A stretch of 28,484 nucleotides of DNA from Terrimesophilobacter sp038243605 (GTDB taxonomy: Bacteria; Actinomycetota; Actinomycetes; Actinomycetales; Microbacteriaceae). Position 1 is the first letter of the stretch. Every line of letters starts with the position of its first letter. The stretch is taken from contig JBBSQX010000025.1 in the NCBI GenBank assembly GCA_038243605.1, positions 1 through 28,484 on the forward strand, written 5' to 3'. A program made the position numbers and the translations under genes. Positions 22,867 to 28,484 of this stretch are shown here, piece by piece. The notes beneath the pieces are model-generated. The model was not told where the DNA came from, searched no databases, and saw nothing but the letters and a program-made list of their open reading frames with translations.

Positions 22867-24111
22867 CTATCTTTGCATTGTGCTGGCAGCATTTCGCGGC
22901 CGATAGACCGTAACAAGCTTTGAATCCACCGATACCGTCACCGTCATACCTTCGCGCGCGCCCGACGAGAGCAGTTCGGCGGTCGTCAGCTCTGCCGCAA
23001 GCGTCTCACCAAGGAACGGAACGCGGATGCCGCGAACCGCTGGCTCGAGCACCCCGATGGTGGCGCGCCACGCGAATTCTTCGGTGCCAGAATCTGCGGC
23101 CGCGCCGGAATCTGCGGCGGCGCCGGAGCCTGCGGGCTGGCCAGCGGCCGCGCCCTGCGTACCAATCGCGCCAGTCACCGCGCCAGTCACCGCGCCACTC
23201 ACCGCGCCCACAGTAAGCCGCATCGCCGAGGGCGGGAACGCGGCGATGACGACATCACCCACTTTCAGCGAATTCGAACCGGTGCCGTCATCTACAACGC
23301 GCCCGCGAATTCGCCGCCCATCGGTCGCACGAACAGAACCGTCGCTGCCAAGAATGCCGCGCATCAGGTTGAGGCCAACGAGGTTCGCGGCGAACTGGTT
23401 CTTGGGTTGCCCGAGCACGATCGCCGGTTCGCCGATGTCGACGATGCGGCCCTCGTCCATAATCGCCACTCGATCGGCGAGCACCATCGCGTCGACGACG
23501 TCGTGGCTGACCACAATGGTGGGCAGCGCGGTGGCACCAAGCCGCTCACGCAGAAGGGTTCGCACGGCGGAGGCATTCTGAACATCCAGCGCCGCCATGG
23601 GCTCGTCGAGCAGCAGCACGTCAGGTTCGGCGGCGAGTGCGCGCGCGATCGCGACCCTCTGTTGTTGCCCGCCGGAGAGCTGGCCCGGCAGTCGCGTCGC
23701 GACGTCACTGAGCCCCACCGCGTCAAGCCACACTGATGCTGCCTGCCGAGCGCTCGTCGCCGACTCTCCGCGAGCGCGCAGGCCGAAAGCGACATTTTCG
23801 AGAGCAGTGAGGTGTGGGAACAGCAGCGGATCTTGCCCCAGCAGCCCGACCTTTCGCTCGTGCGGCTCAACCGCTGTCGCACGGCCGGTCGCACGATCGG
23901 CAACCCCAACACTCGTGAGAGTGCGCCCGTTCACTTCGACGATTCCACGCTCAGGCGCGAGAAGACCGGCGATGGCGGCAAGCATGGTGGACTTGCCCGA
24001 ACCATTTGGCCCCAGCAGCGCAAGAGTTTCACCCGCCTCCACTCGAACACTCGCGTCGAGAGTGAAGTCACCGCGGTGCAGTAGAAGTTTTGCGTTGAGT
24101 GCCACGATCAC
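22867..24111 (-). CDS. modC: Molybdate ABC transporter ATP-binding protein ModC
   Basis: A 414-residue ABC ATPase energising molybdate uptake. Walker A is at about 34-42 (GPNGSGKST), the Q loop is GLLGQDPLLFPHL, the ABC signature at about 145-151 (LSGGQQQR), Walker B at about 165-171 (VLLLDEP) and the switch His in IVVSHDVVDA. The C-terminal region is the TOBE/Mop-like molybdate-sensing extension (about 250-410), interrupted by an Ala/Gly-rich repeat insert (GAVSGAVTGAVTGA and AAADSG units). This makes it longer than the usual 350 or so residues. I start it at GTG 24111, overlapping the modB stop (GTGA); an ATG lies seven codons upstream. VKOR follows 4 bp downstream. Confidence 0.93.
   Translation of the reverse strand: MIVALNAKLLLHRGDFTLDASVRVEAGETLALLGPNGSGKSTMLAAIAGLLAPERGIVEVNGRTLTSVGVADRATGRATAVEPHERKVGLLGQDPLLFPHLTALENVAFGLRARGESATSARQAASVWLDAVGLSDVATRLPGQLSGGQQQRVAIARALAAEPDVLLLDEPMAALDVQNASAVRTLLRERLGATALPTIVVSHDVVDAMVLADRVAIMDEGRIVDIGEPAIVLGQPKNQFAANLVGLNLMRGILGSDGSVRATDGRRIRGRVVDDGTGSNSLKVGDVVIAAFPPSAMRLTVGAVSGAVTGAVTGAIGTQGAAAGQPAGSGAAADSGAAADSGTEEFAWRATIGVLEPAVRGIRVPFLGETLAAELTTAELLSSGAREGMTVTVSVDSKLVTVYRPRNAASTMQR
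23090..23208 (-). repeat. In-frame tandem repeats within modC (18-bp and 12-bp units)
   Basis: Two and a half 18-bp units begin at 23090, 23108 and 23126 (encoding AAADSG). A separate set of 12-bp units at about 23168-23208 encodes GAVS/GAVT/GAVT/GAIG. All unit lengths are multiples of three, so copy-number change would keep the frame. They lie in the TOBE region, outside the ATPase core. Confidence 0.85.
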
Positions 24112-24989
24112 CGCTCCAGCTCGGGGCGCCAACTGCGCAGCAGCAACAAAATTCCGATGGCAACAACGATCAACAGGAGCGAAAGCGCGATGGCGGAATC
24201 CTGCGTCACACCCGCCCCGTTGAACGCCGTGTAGATGGCGAGCGGCATGGTTCGGGTGATGCCAGCGGCGTTACCGGCAAACAGCGCCGTCGCACCAAAT
24301 TCGCCGAGCGCGCGCGCAAAGCACAGCACCGTTCCGGAGATGATGCCCGGCATGATGAGCGGCAGCGTGATGCGGCGAAATACCGTCCATCGCCCTGCTC
24401 CGAGAGTGGCGGCAACTGTCTCGAACCGGGTGCCGGCGGTGCGCAGTGCACCCTCCACAGAAATCACCAGAAACGGCAGCGCCACAAACGACTGCGCGAT
24501 CACGACGGCGGCGGTCGTAAACGGAATGCGGATGCCGAACGCAAGATCCAGAAACCCGCCGACGAGGCCGTTGCGGCCGAGCAGGTACAGCAGCGCAATG
24601 CCACCGACGAGGGGCGGCATCACCAGCGGAAGGGTCGTGAGCGCCCGAAGTAGCCCAGCCAACCGCGTGCCGGAGCGGGCGATCACCAGCGCCAACGGAA
24701 CACCAACGATCACGCACAATGCGGTCGCCGTCACGGAGGTCTGCAGCGATAGCAGCAGAGCGGATGTCGCCTCCGGCGACACAATCGCCGCTGGCACCCG
24801 GGGCCAGTCCGCGCGCAGCATGAGCCCGAGCACCGGAAACACCAAGAGCGCGAAACCGAGCGCGGCCGGAAAGTAGAGCAGCCTCGGGACTCCCGAGACC
24901 GCCCTAGTTTGCACGCCCTTCACGCTCCCGCGCTTCACAGTCATGTTTTTCACGCTCTTGTTTTTCACGCTCTTGTTTTTCATGCTCAC
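24108..24989 (-). CDS. modB: Molybdate ABC transporter permease ModB
   Basis: A 293-residue permease with about six TM helices. The permease EAA loop is visible as VAATLGAGRWTVFRRITLPL (about 197-216), followed by the ModB-type ARALGEFGATALFAGN. It forms the membrane channel that passes molybdate from ModA to the cytoplasm. The first 25 or so residues are a basic repeat-built leader (MKNKS, VKNKS, VKNMT, VKRGS), absent from standard ModB proteins, which begin close to TM1. The start is GTG 24989, 24 bp after modA; ATG 24983 is two codons in. No good ribosome binding site is visible because the repeat also occupies that stretch. The stop overlaps the modC start. Confidence 0.93.
   Translation of the reverse strand: MSMKNKSVKNKSVKNMTVKRGSVKGVQTRAVSGVPRLLYFPAALGFALLVFPVLGLMLRADWPRVPAAIVSPEATSALLLSLQTSVTATALCVIVGVPLALVIARSGTRLAGLLRALTTLPLVMPPLVGGIALLYLLGRNGLVGGFLDLAFGIRIPFTTAAVVIAQSFVALPFLVISVEGALRTAGTRFETVAATLGAGRWTVFRRITLPLIMPGIISGTVLCFARALGEFGATALFAGNAAGITRTMPLAIYTAFNGAGVTQDSAIALSLLLIVVAIGILLLLRSWRPELER
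24909..24983 (-). repeat. 15-bp tandem repeat at the 5' end of modB
   Basis: Five consecutive 5-codon units (MKNKS, VKNKS, VKNMT, VKRGS, VKGVQ). The first three share nearly identical DNA, of the form AAAAACAAGAGCGTG, and related gtgag...aaaac words continue upstream of the start codon. The repeat produces a positively charged cytoplasmic leader. Confidence 0.85.
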
Positions 24990-25013
24990 GTTTTCAAACT
25001 CACGTTCTCATTT

Positions 25014-25931
25014 TCAAGGAGCGCCGAAACCGTATTTCGTCAGAATTTTCTGGCCTGCTGGTGAGAGCACATAGTCGACGAACGCTTTCGCAACCTCGGG
25101 GTTCTTCGAATCCTTCAGTGCGGCGATCGGGTAGAAGTTAACCGCCCGGTCAGCGCCGGCGATGTCGACGCCATCCACCTCACCCGCTGCCGCAGTCACA
25201 TCAGTTTTGTAGACGAGGCCGGCATCCGCTTCGCCAAGCTGCACCTTGGTGAGCACTGCTTTCACGTTCTGCTCCTCGCTCGCAGCGGTCACGGTGACGC
25301 CGTCGAGATCAAGAAGTTTGTGCGAGGCGGTGCCGCACGGAACCTCTGGCGCACACAGCACCGTCCTGGTGTTGGATTTCGCCAGATCGCTCAGCGTCGC
25401 AATGCGCAGCGGGTTGCCAGGCTGCACGGCAATCTGCAGCACGTTGCTCACGAAGACCGTTGCCTCGCCGTTTACCGCCTCGGCCACCTTCGCCATGTTC
25501 GCCTCGTCAGCGGAGGCGAACACATCCACCGGCGCACCCTCCTTGATCTGGGTGGCGAGGCTCGACGATCCGTCGAAGGAGGTCGGGTTGACCGTGACGC
25601 CAGGGTTGTCGATGCCGAAGTTCTCGGCAAGCTCGGTGAAGGATGCCGTGAGTGAAGCAGCAGCGAAGATGGTGAGCTCCCCGGTGAGGCCGGATGCCGA
25701 CTCGCTAGACGCAGGGGCCGGAGCTGTCTCGGCTGCGCACGCCGAGAGAGTCATCGCGGCAATGGCGATAACGGCAGCTCCTACGAGGGTGCGGTAGCGG
25801 GCGCTGCGATAGCCGTCAGCGCTGTTTCCCGACATGCGGTTTCCGGACATGCGGTGCCGGGCATCGCGGCTCCAGGTATCGCGGTTCCGGGCATCGCGGT
25901 TCCGGGCATCGCGCGAGGTGATGATGTTCAC
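25014..25931 (-). CDS. modA: Molybdate ABC transporter substrate-binding lipoprotein ModA
   Basis: A 305-residue protein. The signal peptide hydrophobic core (VGAAVIAIAAM) is followed by TLSAC, with the lipidated Cys at about 65. The mature part has the ModA fold: LTIFAAASLTASFTELAENF, FDGSSSLATQIKEGAPVDVF and ASADEANM (oxyanion-binding Ser residues of the AAASL and GSS motifs), then GEADAGLVYKTDV near the C-terminus. It captures molybdate or tungstate outside the membrane and delivers it to ModB. The N-region before the signal core is unusually long (about 47 residues) and built from six 5-residue repeats. The GTG start at 25931 overlaps the stop of the Mop regulator. Start sites further in (the two RMSGN Met codons) are possible and would give a normal signal peptide. 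Confidence 0.93.
   Translation of the reverse strand: MNIITSRDARNRDARNRDTWSRDARHRMSGNRMSGNSADGYRSARYRTLVGAAVIAIAAMTLSACAAETAPAPASSESASGLTGELTIFAAASLTASFTELAENFGIDNPGVTVNPTSFDGSSSLATQIKEGAPVDVFASADEANMAKVAEAVNGEATVFVSNVLQIAVQPGNPLRIATLSDLAKSNTRTVLCAPEVPCGTASHKLLDLDGVTVTAASEEQNVKAVLTKVQLGEADAGLVYKTDVTAAAGEVDGVDIAGADRAVNFYPIAALKDSKNPEVAKAFVDYVLSPAGQKILTKYGFGAP
25824..25913 (-). repeat. 15-bp tandem repeat at the 5' end of modA
   Basis: Six 5-codon units encode RDARN, RDARN, RDTWS, RDARH, RMSGN and RMSGN (unit CGCGATGCCCGGAAC and variants). The repeat extends the charged N-region of the signal peptide. The last two units contain Met codons that could serve as internal starts. Confidence 0.85.
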
Positions 25932-26335
25932 TTTTCTGCTTCCTTGGGTGTTTCGACGATGACCATGGTGGCTTTGACGACGGCAACAGCGAGAGACCCA
26001 ATTTCGAGCCCGAGGTCACGCACCGCTTCTGTGGACATCAGAGAAACGATGCGGTGCGGCCCGCACTGCAGTTCGACCTGGGCCATAACGGTGTCGCTGA
26101 CGATGCCGGTCACGAGGCCGACCATGCGGTTGCGTGCGCTGCTGCCAACACCGGAAGGGTCATGGGGCGCGATCGCGATCTCTTGGGCCCTCTGCGCGAG
26201 GGCTGCCCCCGCAATAACTTGTCGCCCCGCATCATCGTCGAAGGCCGTCACGGTGCCGGCGGTAATCCAGCGGCGAACCGTATCGTCGCTCACGCCAAGA
26301 AGATGGGCCGCGTCACTTATCCGATATTGCGTCAC
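25928..26335 (-). CDS. MerR-type HTH plus Mop (TOBE) domain protein, probable molybdate-responsive regulator
   Basis: A 135-residue protein. Residues 1-50 form a MerR/excisionase-type winged helix (YRISDAAHLLGVSDDTVRRW, then ITAGTVTAF). Residues about 66-132 form a single Mop/TOBE domain (SARNRMVGLVTGIVSDTVMA, then VELQCGPHRIVSLMSTEAV), which binds molybdate when assembled. This is not classical ModE, but the fusion supplies a DNA-binding part and an oxyanion sensor. As the first gene of the operon it probably controls modABC and VKOR and perhaps the divergent moeA. The GTG start at 26335 has a TAACAT box 7 nt upstream and no Shine-Dalgarno sequence, consistent with a leaderless message. Its stop overlaps the modA start. 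Confidence 0.85.
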   Translation of the reverse strand: MTQYRISDAAHLLGVSDDTVRRWITAGTVTAFDDDAGRQVIAGAALAQRAQEIAIAPHDPSGVGSSARNRMVGLVTGIVSDTVMAQVELQCGPHRIVSLMSTEAVRDLGLEIGSLAVAVVKATMVIVETPKEAEK

Positions 26336-26342
26336 AGTTTTG

Positions 26343-26363
26343 ATGTTATCACCGCATTTGCGG
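26343..26363 (-). promoter_or_regulatory. Promoter and palindromic operator of the mod operon
   Basis: CCGCA-TT-TGCGG (26352-26363) is a perfect palindrome placed just upstream of the -10-like TAACAT (minus strand, 26348-26343). It lies in the 107-bp region shared with the divergent moeA gene and is a candidate site for the MerR-Mop regulator. Confidence 0.45.
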
Positions 26364-26442
26364 AGTTTTTCTGAAACTTTGACGGTTTTATTTCTCGCAC
26401 ATTCGCCACTGCCCGAACTCCGGGTCTCACTAGAGTGGAGTT

Positions 26443-27819
26443 ATGGTTCCCCGCCCCGACAGCCCCTCGCCAGCGTCCTCCCCCGTGAGCGTCGCTGAGC
26501 ACCGTGAACGCATACTCTCGGCGATCGCGCCCCTTGCTCCCGTGACGGTTTCACTCAACGGTTCCTTCGCTTCCGCCCTCGGGCGCACCCTCGTGAACGA
26601 CGTCATCGCGCTCGTCGATGTGCCAAGCTTCGACAACTCGGCGATGGATGGCTACGCTGTGCGCCACGCGGATGTCACCACGGCCTCCGCCGACTTTCCT
26701 GTTGCGCTGACGGTCGTCGCCGACCTGCCTGCGGGTGCGGCCGAGAACCCCGCGCTGCAACCGGGGCAGGCCGCACGCATCATGACTGGCGCCCCGATTC
26801 CCGACGATGCCGACTGCGTTGTGCCGGTCGAAGACACCGATCAGCACGCGGGCGAGAACGCTGACGGCGCCACTGGCCCCGTGCTCATCTTTGCCAACGC
26901 GCAACCGGCAGCCCACATCCGCCACATTGGAACGGATGCACGCACAGGCGACACGGTGCTGAGCGCAGGACGCACCGTGAACGCGCGAGACCTCTCGGCA
27001 GCGGCAGCAACCGGCTCGAGCATGGTCACCGTGATCCCTGCGCCGCGCGTTGCCGTGCTGTCGACAGGCTCCGAATTGCGTGAGCCAGGCGAGCCTCTTG
27101 TGCGCGGCCAGATTCACAACTCAAACTCTCTGCTGCTGGCCGCCATGGTGACCGAATGCGGCGGCATCCCGGTGATGGTGGGCTCCGTGCCCGACGATGA
27201 CGATTCACTCCGCGCCGCCTTCGAAAAGTACGCCCCAGAGGTGGATGCCTTCGTGACCTCCGGCGGTGTGAGCGTTGGCGCGTTCGACGTCGTGAAGGCC
27301 GTTCTCGCACCGCTCGGGGTGTGGTTCGGCCCCGTGCGGATGCAGCCGGGCAAGCCGCAAGGGTTCGGGCAATGGCCGGCACCCGCTGGTCAGGCAGGCC
27401 GGGCGGATCAGGCGGATCAGGCGGGTCGGGCGGGTCCGGCGGATCAGGCGGGTCAAGCAGATGCGCCAGGCACCCCGATCTTCGCCCTCCCCGGCAACCC
27501 GGTGAGTGTGTTTGTGTCCTTCGAACAGTTTGTGCGACCCGCCCTCATGAAAATGCAGGGGCGACACGACGTGCTGCGACCGGTGGTGAAAGCGGTCGCA
27601 ACGACCAGCTGGCGCAGCCCCAAAGGCCGCGCCCAACTCATGCCCTCATCCGTAGAACACCAACCGGATGGCTCCCTCACCGTGAGCCCGGCGAGCGCCG
27701 GCGGCTCAGGCTCCTACCTTGTCGCGAGCCTCGCAGGAGCAAATGCCATCGCGTTCGTTCCCGAATCGGTCACCGACGTGCGCGAGGGTGACGTTCTGGA
27801 TGTCACACTGGTGCCATGA
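26443..27819 (+). CDS. moeA: Molybdopterin molybdenumtransferase MoeA
   Basis: A 458-residue enzyme that inserts molybdate into adenylylated molybdopterin to complete the cofactor. Motifs in order: VDVPSFDNSAMDGYAVR (about 60-76), RIMTGAPIPDDADCVVPVED (about 112-131), HIRHIGTDARTGD (about 159-171), AVLSTGSEL (about 204), the MoCF-domain TSGGVSVGAFD (about 270), MQPGKPQGFG and ALPGNPVSVFVSFE, then a C-terminal beta domain. An insert of about 30 residues made of 3-residue repeats (QAG/RAD/QAD) lies between MQPGKPQGFGQW and TPIFALPGNP, where other MoeA proteins have only a few residues. The ATG at 26443 follows TAGAGT by 6 nt, suggesting a leaderless transcript. The stop overlaps moaC (ATGA). 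Confidence 0.95.
   Translation: MVPRPDSPSPASSPVSVAEHRERILSAIAPLAPVTVSLNGSFASALGRTLVNDVIALVDVPSFDNSAMDGYAVRHADVTTASADFPVALTVVADLPAGAAENPALQPGQAARIMTGAPIPDDADCVVPVEDTDQHAGENADGATGPVLIFANAQPAAHIRHIGTDARTGDTVLSAGRTVNARDLSAAAATGSSMVTVIPAPRVAVLSTGSELREPGEPLVRGQIHNSNSLLLAAMVTECGGIPVMVGSVPDDDDSLRAAFEKYAPEVDAFVTSGGVSVGAFDVVKAVLAPLGVWFGPVRMQPGKPQGFGQWPAPAGQAGRADQADQAGRAGPADQAGQADAPGTPIFALPGNPVSVFVSFEQFVRPALMKMQGRHDVLRPVVKAVATTSWRSPKGRAQLMPSSVEHQPDGSLTVSPASAGGSGSYLVASLAGANAIAFVPESVTDVREGDVLDVTLVP
27391..27462 (+). repeat. 9-bp tandem repeat within moeA
   Basis: Eight 3-codon units (QAG, RAD, QAD, QAG, RAG, PAD, QAG, QAD) built from caggcgggt/cgggcggat-like DNA, in frame with moeA. The insert sits in a surface loop of the MoCF domain. 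Confidence 0.85.
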
Positions 27820-28298
27820 CCGATCAGCCCTTCACTCACCTCGACTCCCACGGCCAGGCACGCATGGTGGATGTCACCATGAAGACCCCCACCGTGCGCG
27901 AGGCCACTGCCAGCGGGTTCGTGCGATGCTCCGCCACCGTGATCGACGCGCTGCGATCGGGCACCGCTCCCAAGGGTGACGTGCTCGCGGTCGCGCGCAT
28001 TGCCGGCATCCAGGCAGCGAAACGCACCGCGGAGCTGCTGCCGCTTGCCCACATCATTGGCGTGCACGGCGCGAAAGTCGACCTTGAGGTTGTGGATGAC
28101 GGCGTGAAGATCGAAGGCACCGTGCGCACAGCAGATCGCACGGGCGTCGAAATGGAGGCGATGACCGCGGTCTCCGTGGCCGCCCTCGCGATCGTGGACA
28201 TGGTCAAAGGCATGGACAAGTCCGTCGAGATCATGAACGTGCGCTTGCTCGCAAAGTCAGGCGGCAAGTCAGGCGATTGGCACCGCCCGGCGGTTTAG
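27816..28298 (+). CDS. moaC: Cyclic pyranopterin monophosphate synthase MoaC
   Basis: A 160-residue protein of usual length. It converts the MoaA product 3',8-cyclo-7,8-dihydro-GTP into cyclic pyranopterin monophosphate, the first stable precursor of molybdopterin. Typical signatures: FTHLDSHGQARMVDVTMK (about 6-23), GIQAAKRTAELLPLAHII (with the active-site Lys and His), and GVEMEAMTAVSVAALAIVDM followed by VKGMDK (about 110-135). The ATG overlaps the moeA stop, so the two are translationally coupled. Other cofactor genes (moaA, moaE, mog) would be expected nearby but are not in the window; an IS30-type element begins downstream instead. Confidence 0.96.
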   Translation: MTDQPFTHLDSHGQARMVDVTMKTPTVREATASGFVRCSATVIDALRSGTAPKGDVLAVARIAGIQAAKRTAELLPLAHIIGVHGAKVDLEVVDDGVKIEGTVRTADRTGVEMEAMTAVSVAALAIVDMVKGMDKSVEIMNVRLLAKSGGKSGDWHRPAV

Positions 28299-28304
28299 CC
28301 GCCG
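28288..28304 (+). terminator. Short hairpin across the moaC stop codon
   Basis: CGGCGG (28288-28293) pairs with CCGCCG (28299-28304) with loop TTTAG that contains the TAG stop. There is no T-run, so any terminator role is weak. Confidence 0.3.
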
Positions 28305-28350
28305 AAAGATACCCATTCGGACGAAAGCTAGTGCCGAGGCAGTGGTGGAT

Positions 28351-28484
28351 TCAAGTGGTCGTTGCAACACTGCCGTTTTGTTGGTTTGAGAGTAGCTGGT
28401 TTAGGGCTTCTCGTGGGGTGGCCGCGTCGAGGCGTTTGCGTGGTCGATCGTTAAGTTTGTCGGCAACTAGTTCGAGGTAGTCCG
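28351..28484 (-). CDS. IS30-family transposase, C-terminal end
   Basis: The last 44 codons of a minus-strand gene cut by the right edge. The translation contains VADKLNDRPRKRLDAATPRE and ALNQLLSNQQ. 'LNxRPRKRLxxxTPxEal' is the conserved C-terminal block of IS30-type DDE transposases, immediately after the catalytic Glu region. The stop is TGA at 28351-28353. The sequence just outside it (gttgcaacgaccacttgaat on the minus strand overlaps the end of the gene) probably belongs to the terminal inverted repeat, but the other end is outside the window, so the IR cannot be verified. The element lies 50 bp after moaC. Confidence 0.85.
   Translation of the reverse strand, partial: DYLELVADKLNDRPRKRLDAATPREALNQLLSNQQNGSVATTT

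Noticed and set aside
25824..25913. CRISPR-like array suggested by regularly repeated units at the modA start
   Set aside because: Units are contiguous 15-mers without spacers and lie in frame with the coding sequence, so they are a tandem coding repeat.

Overview
The window looks like a chromosomal segment from a high-GC actinobacterium, most likely a member of Microbacteriaceae. The reasons are the GC-rich coding sequence with frequent ggatgc/gcatcc words, many overlapping ATGA/GTGA gene junctions, apparently leaderless regulator genes, a class II (B12-dependent) ribonucleotide reductase and actinobacterial MMPL, AfsA and molybdenum genes. This assignment is inferred from style, not from a database search. 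No rRNA, tRNA or CRISPR array was recognised.

Layout. (1) 1-1750: a FAD/NAD(P) oxidoreductase (cut by the window edge) and a SAM methyltransferase in one minus-strand operon, divergent from an XRE-cupin regulator. (2) 1783-5163: a TetR regulator behind a three-copy operator, followed by an MMPL membrane transporter. (3) 5206-5701: a frameshifted remnant of a membrane protein. (4) 6041-10342: the most interesting locus, an AfsA-type butyrolactone synthase homologue overlapping a HAD phosphatase, then an OmpR-type response regulator and a soluble histidine kinase. (5) 10712-13936: a lipoprotein, a two-gene operon (NAD-binding reductase and EamA exporter) and its divergent LysR regulator. (6) 14082-18685: an accessory island with an Imm5-like orphan immunity gene, a frameshifted RCC1-repeat gene, a DUF3800-type nuclease-like gene and an RloC/PrrC-like AAA_13 ATPase; the ATPase is clearly poorer in GC than its surroundings. 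(7) 18869-21897: nrdJ with two NrdR-like boxes and a terminator-like hairpin in its leader. (8) 22242-26335 (minus): a compact molybdate operon, MerR-Mop regulator > modA > modB > modC > VKOR. It is divergent from (9) moeA-moaC (26443-28298), after which the end of an IS30-type transposase enters the window.

How parts work together. The AfsA homologue and phosphatase could make a diffusible lactone or furan signal. The adjacent cytoplasmic two-component pair is a plausible reader of it, and the kinase promoter carries three direct repeats at an 11-bp period, the spacing OmpR/PhoB-type regulators use. This is a hypothesis from gene order, motifs and site geometry. The molybdenum block joins uptake (ModABC), sensing (Mop domain) and cofactor synthesis (MoeA, MoaC). 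Four of its genes carry in-frame tandem repeats that enlarge non-catalytic segments.
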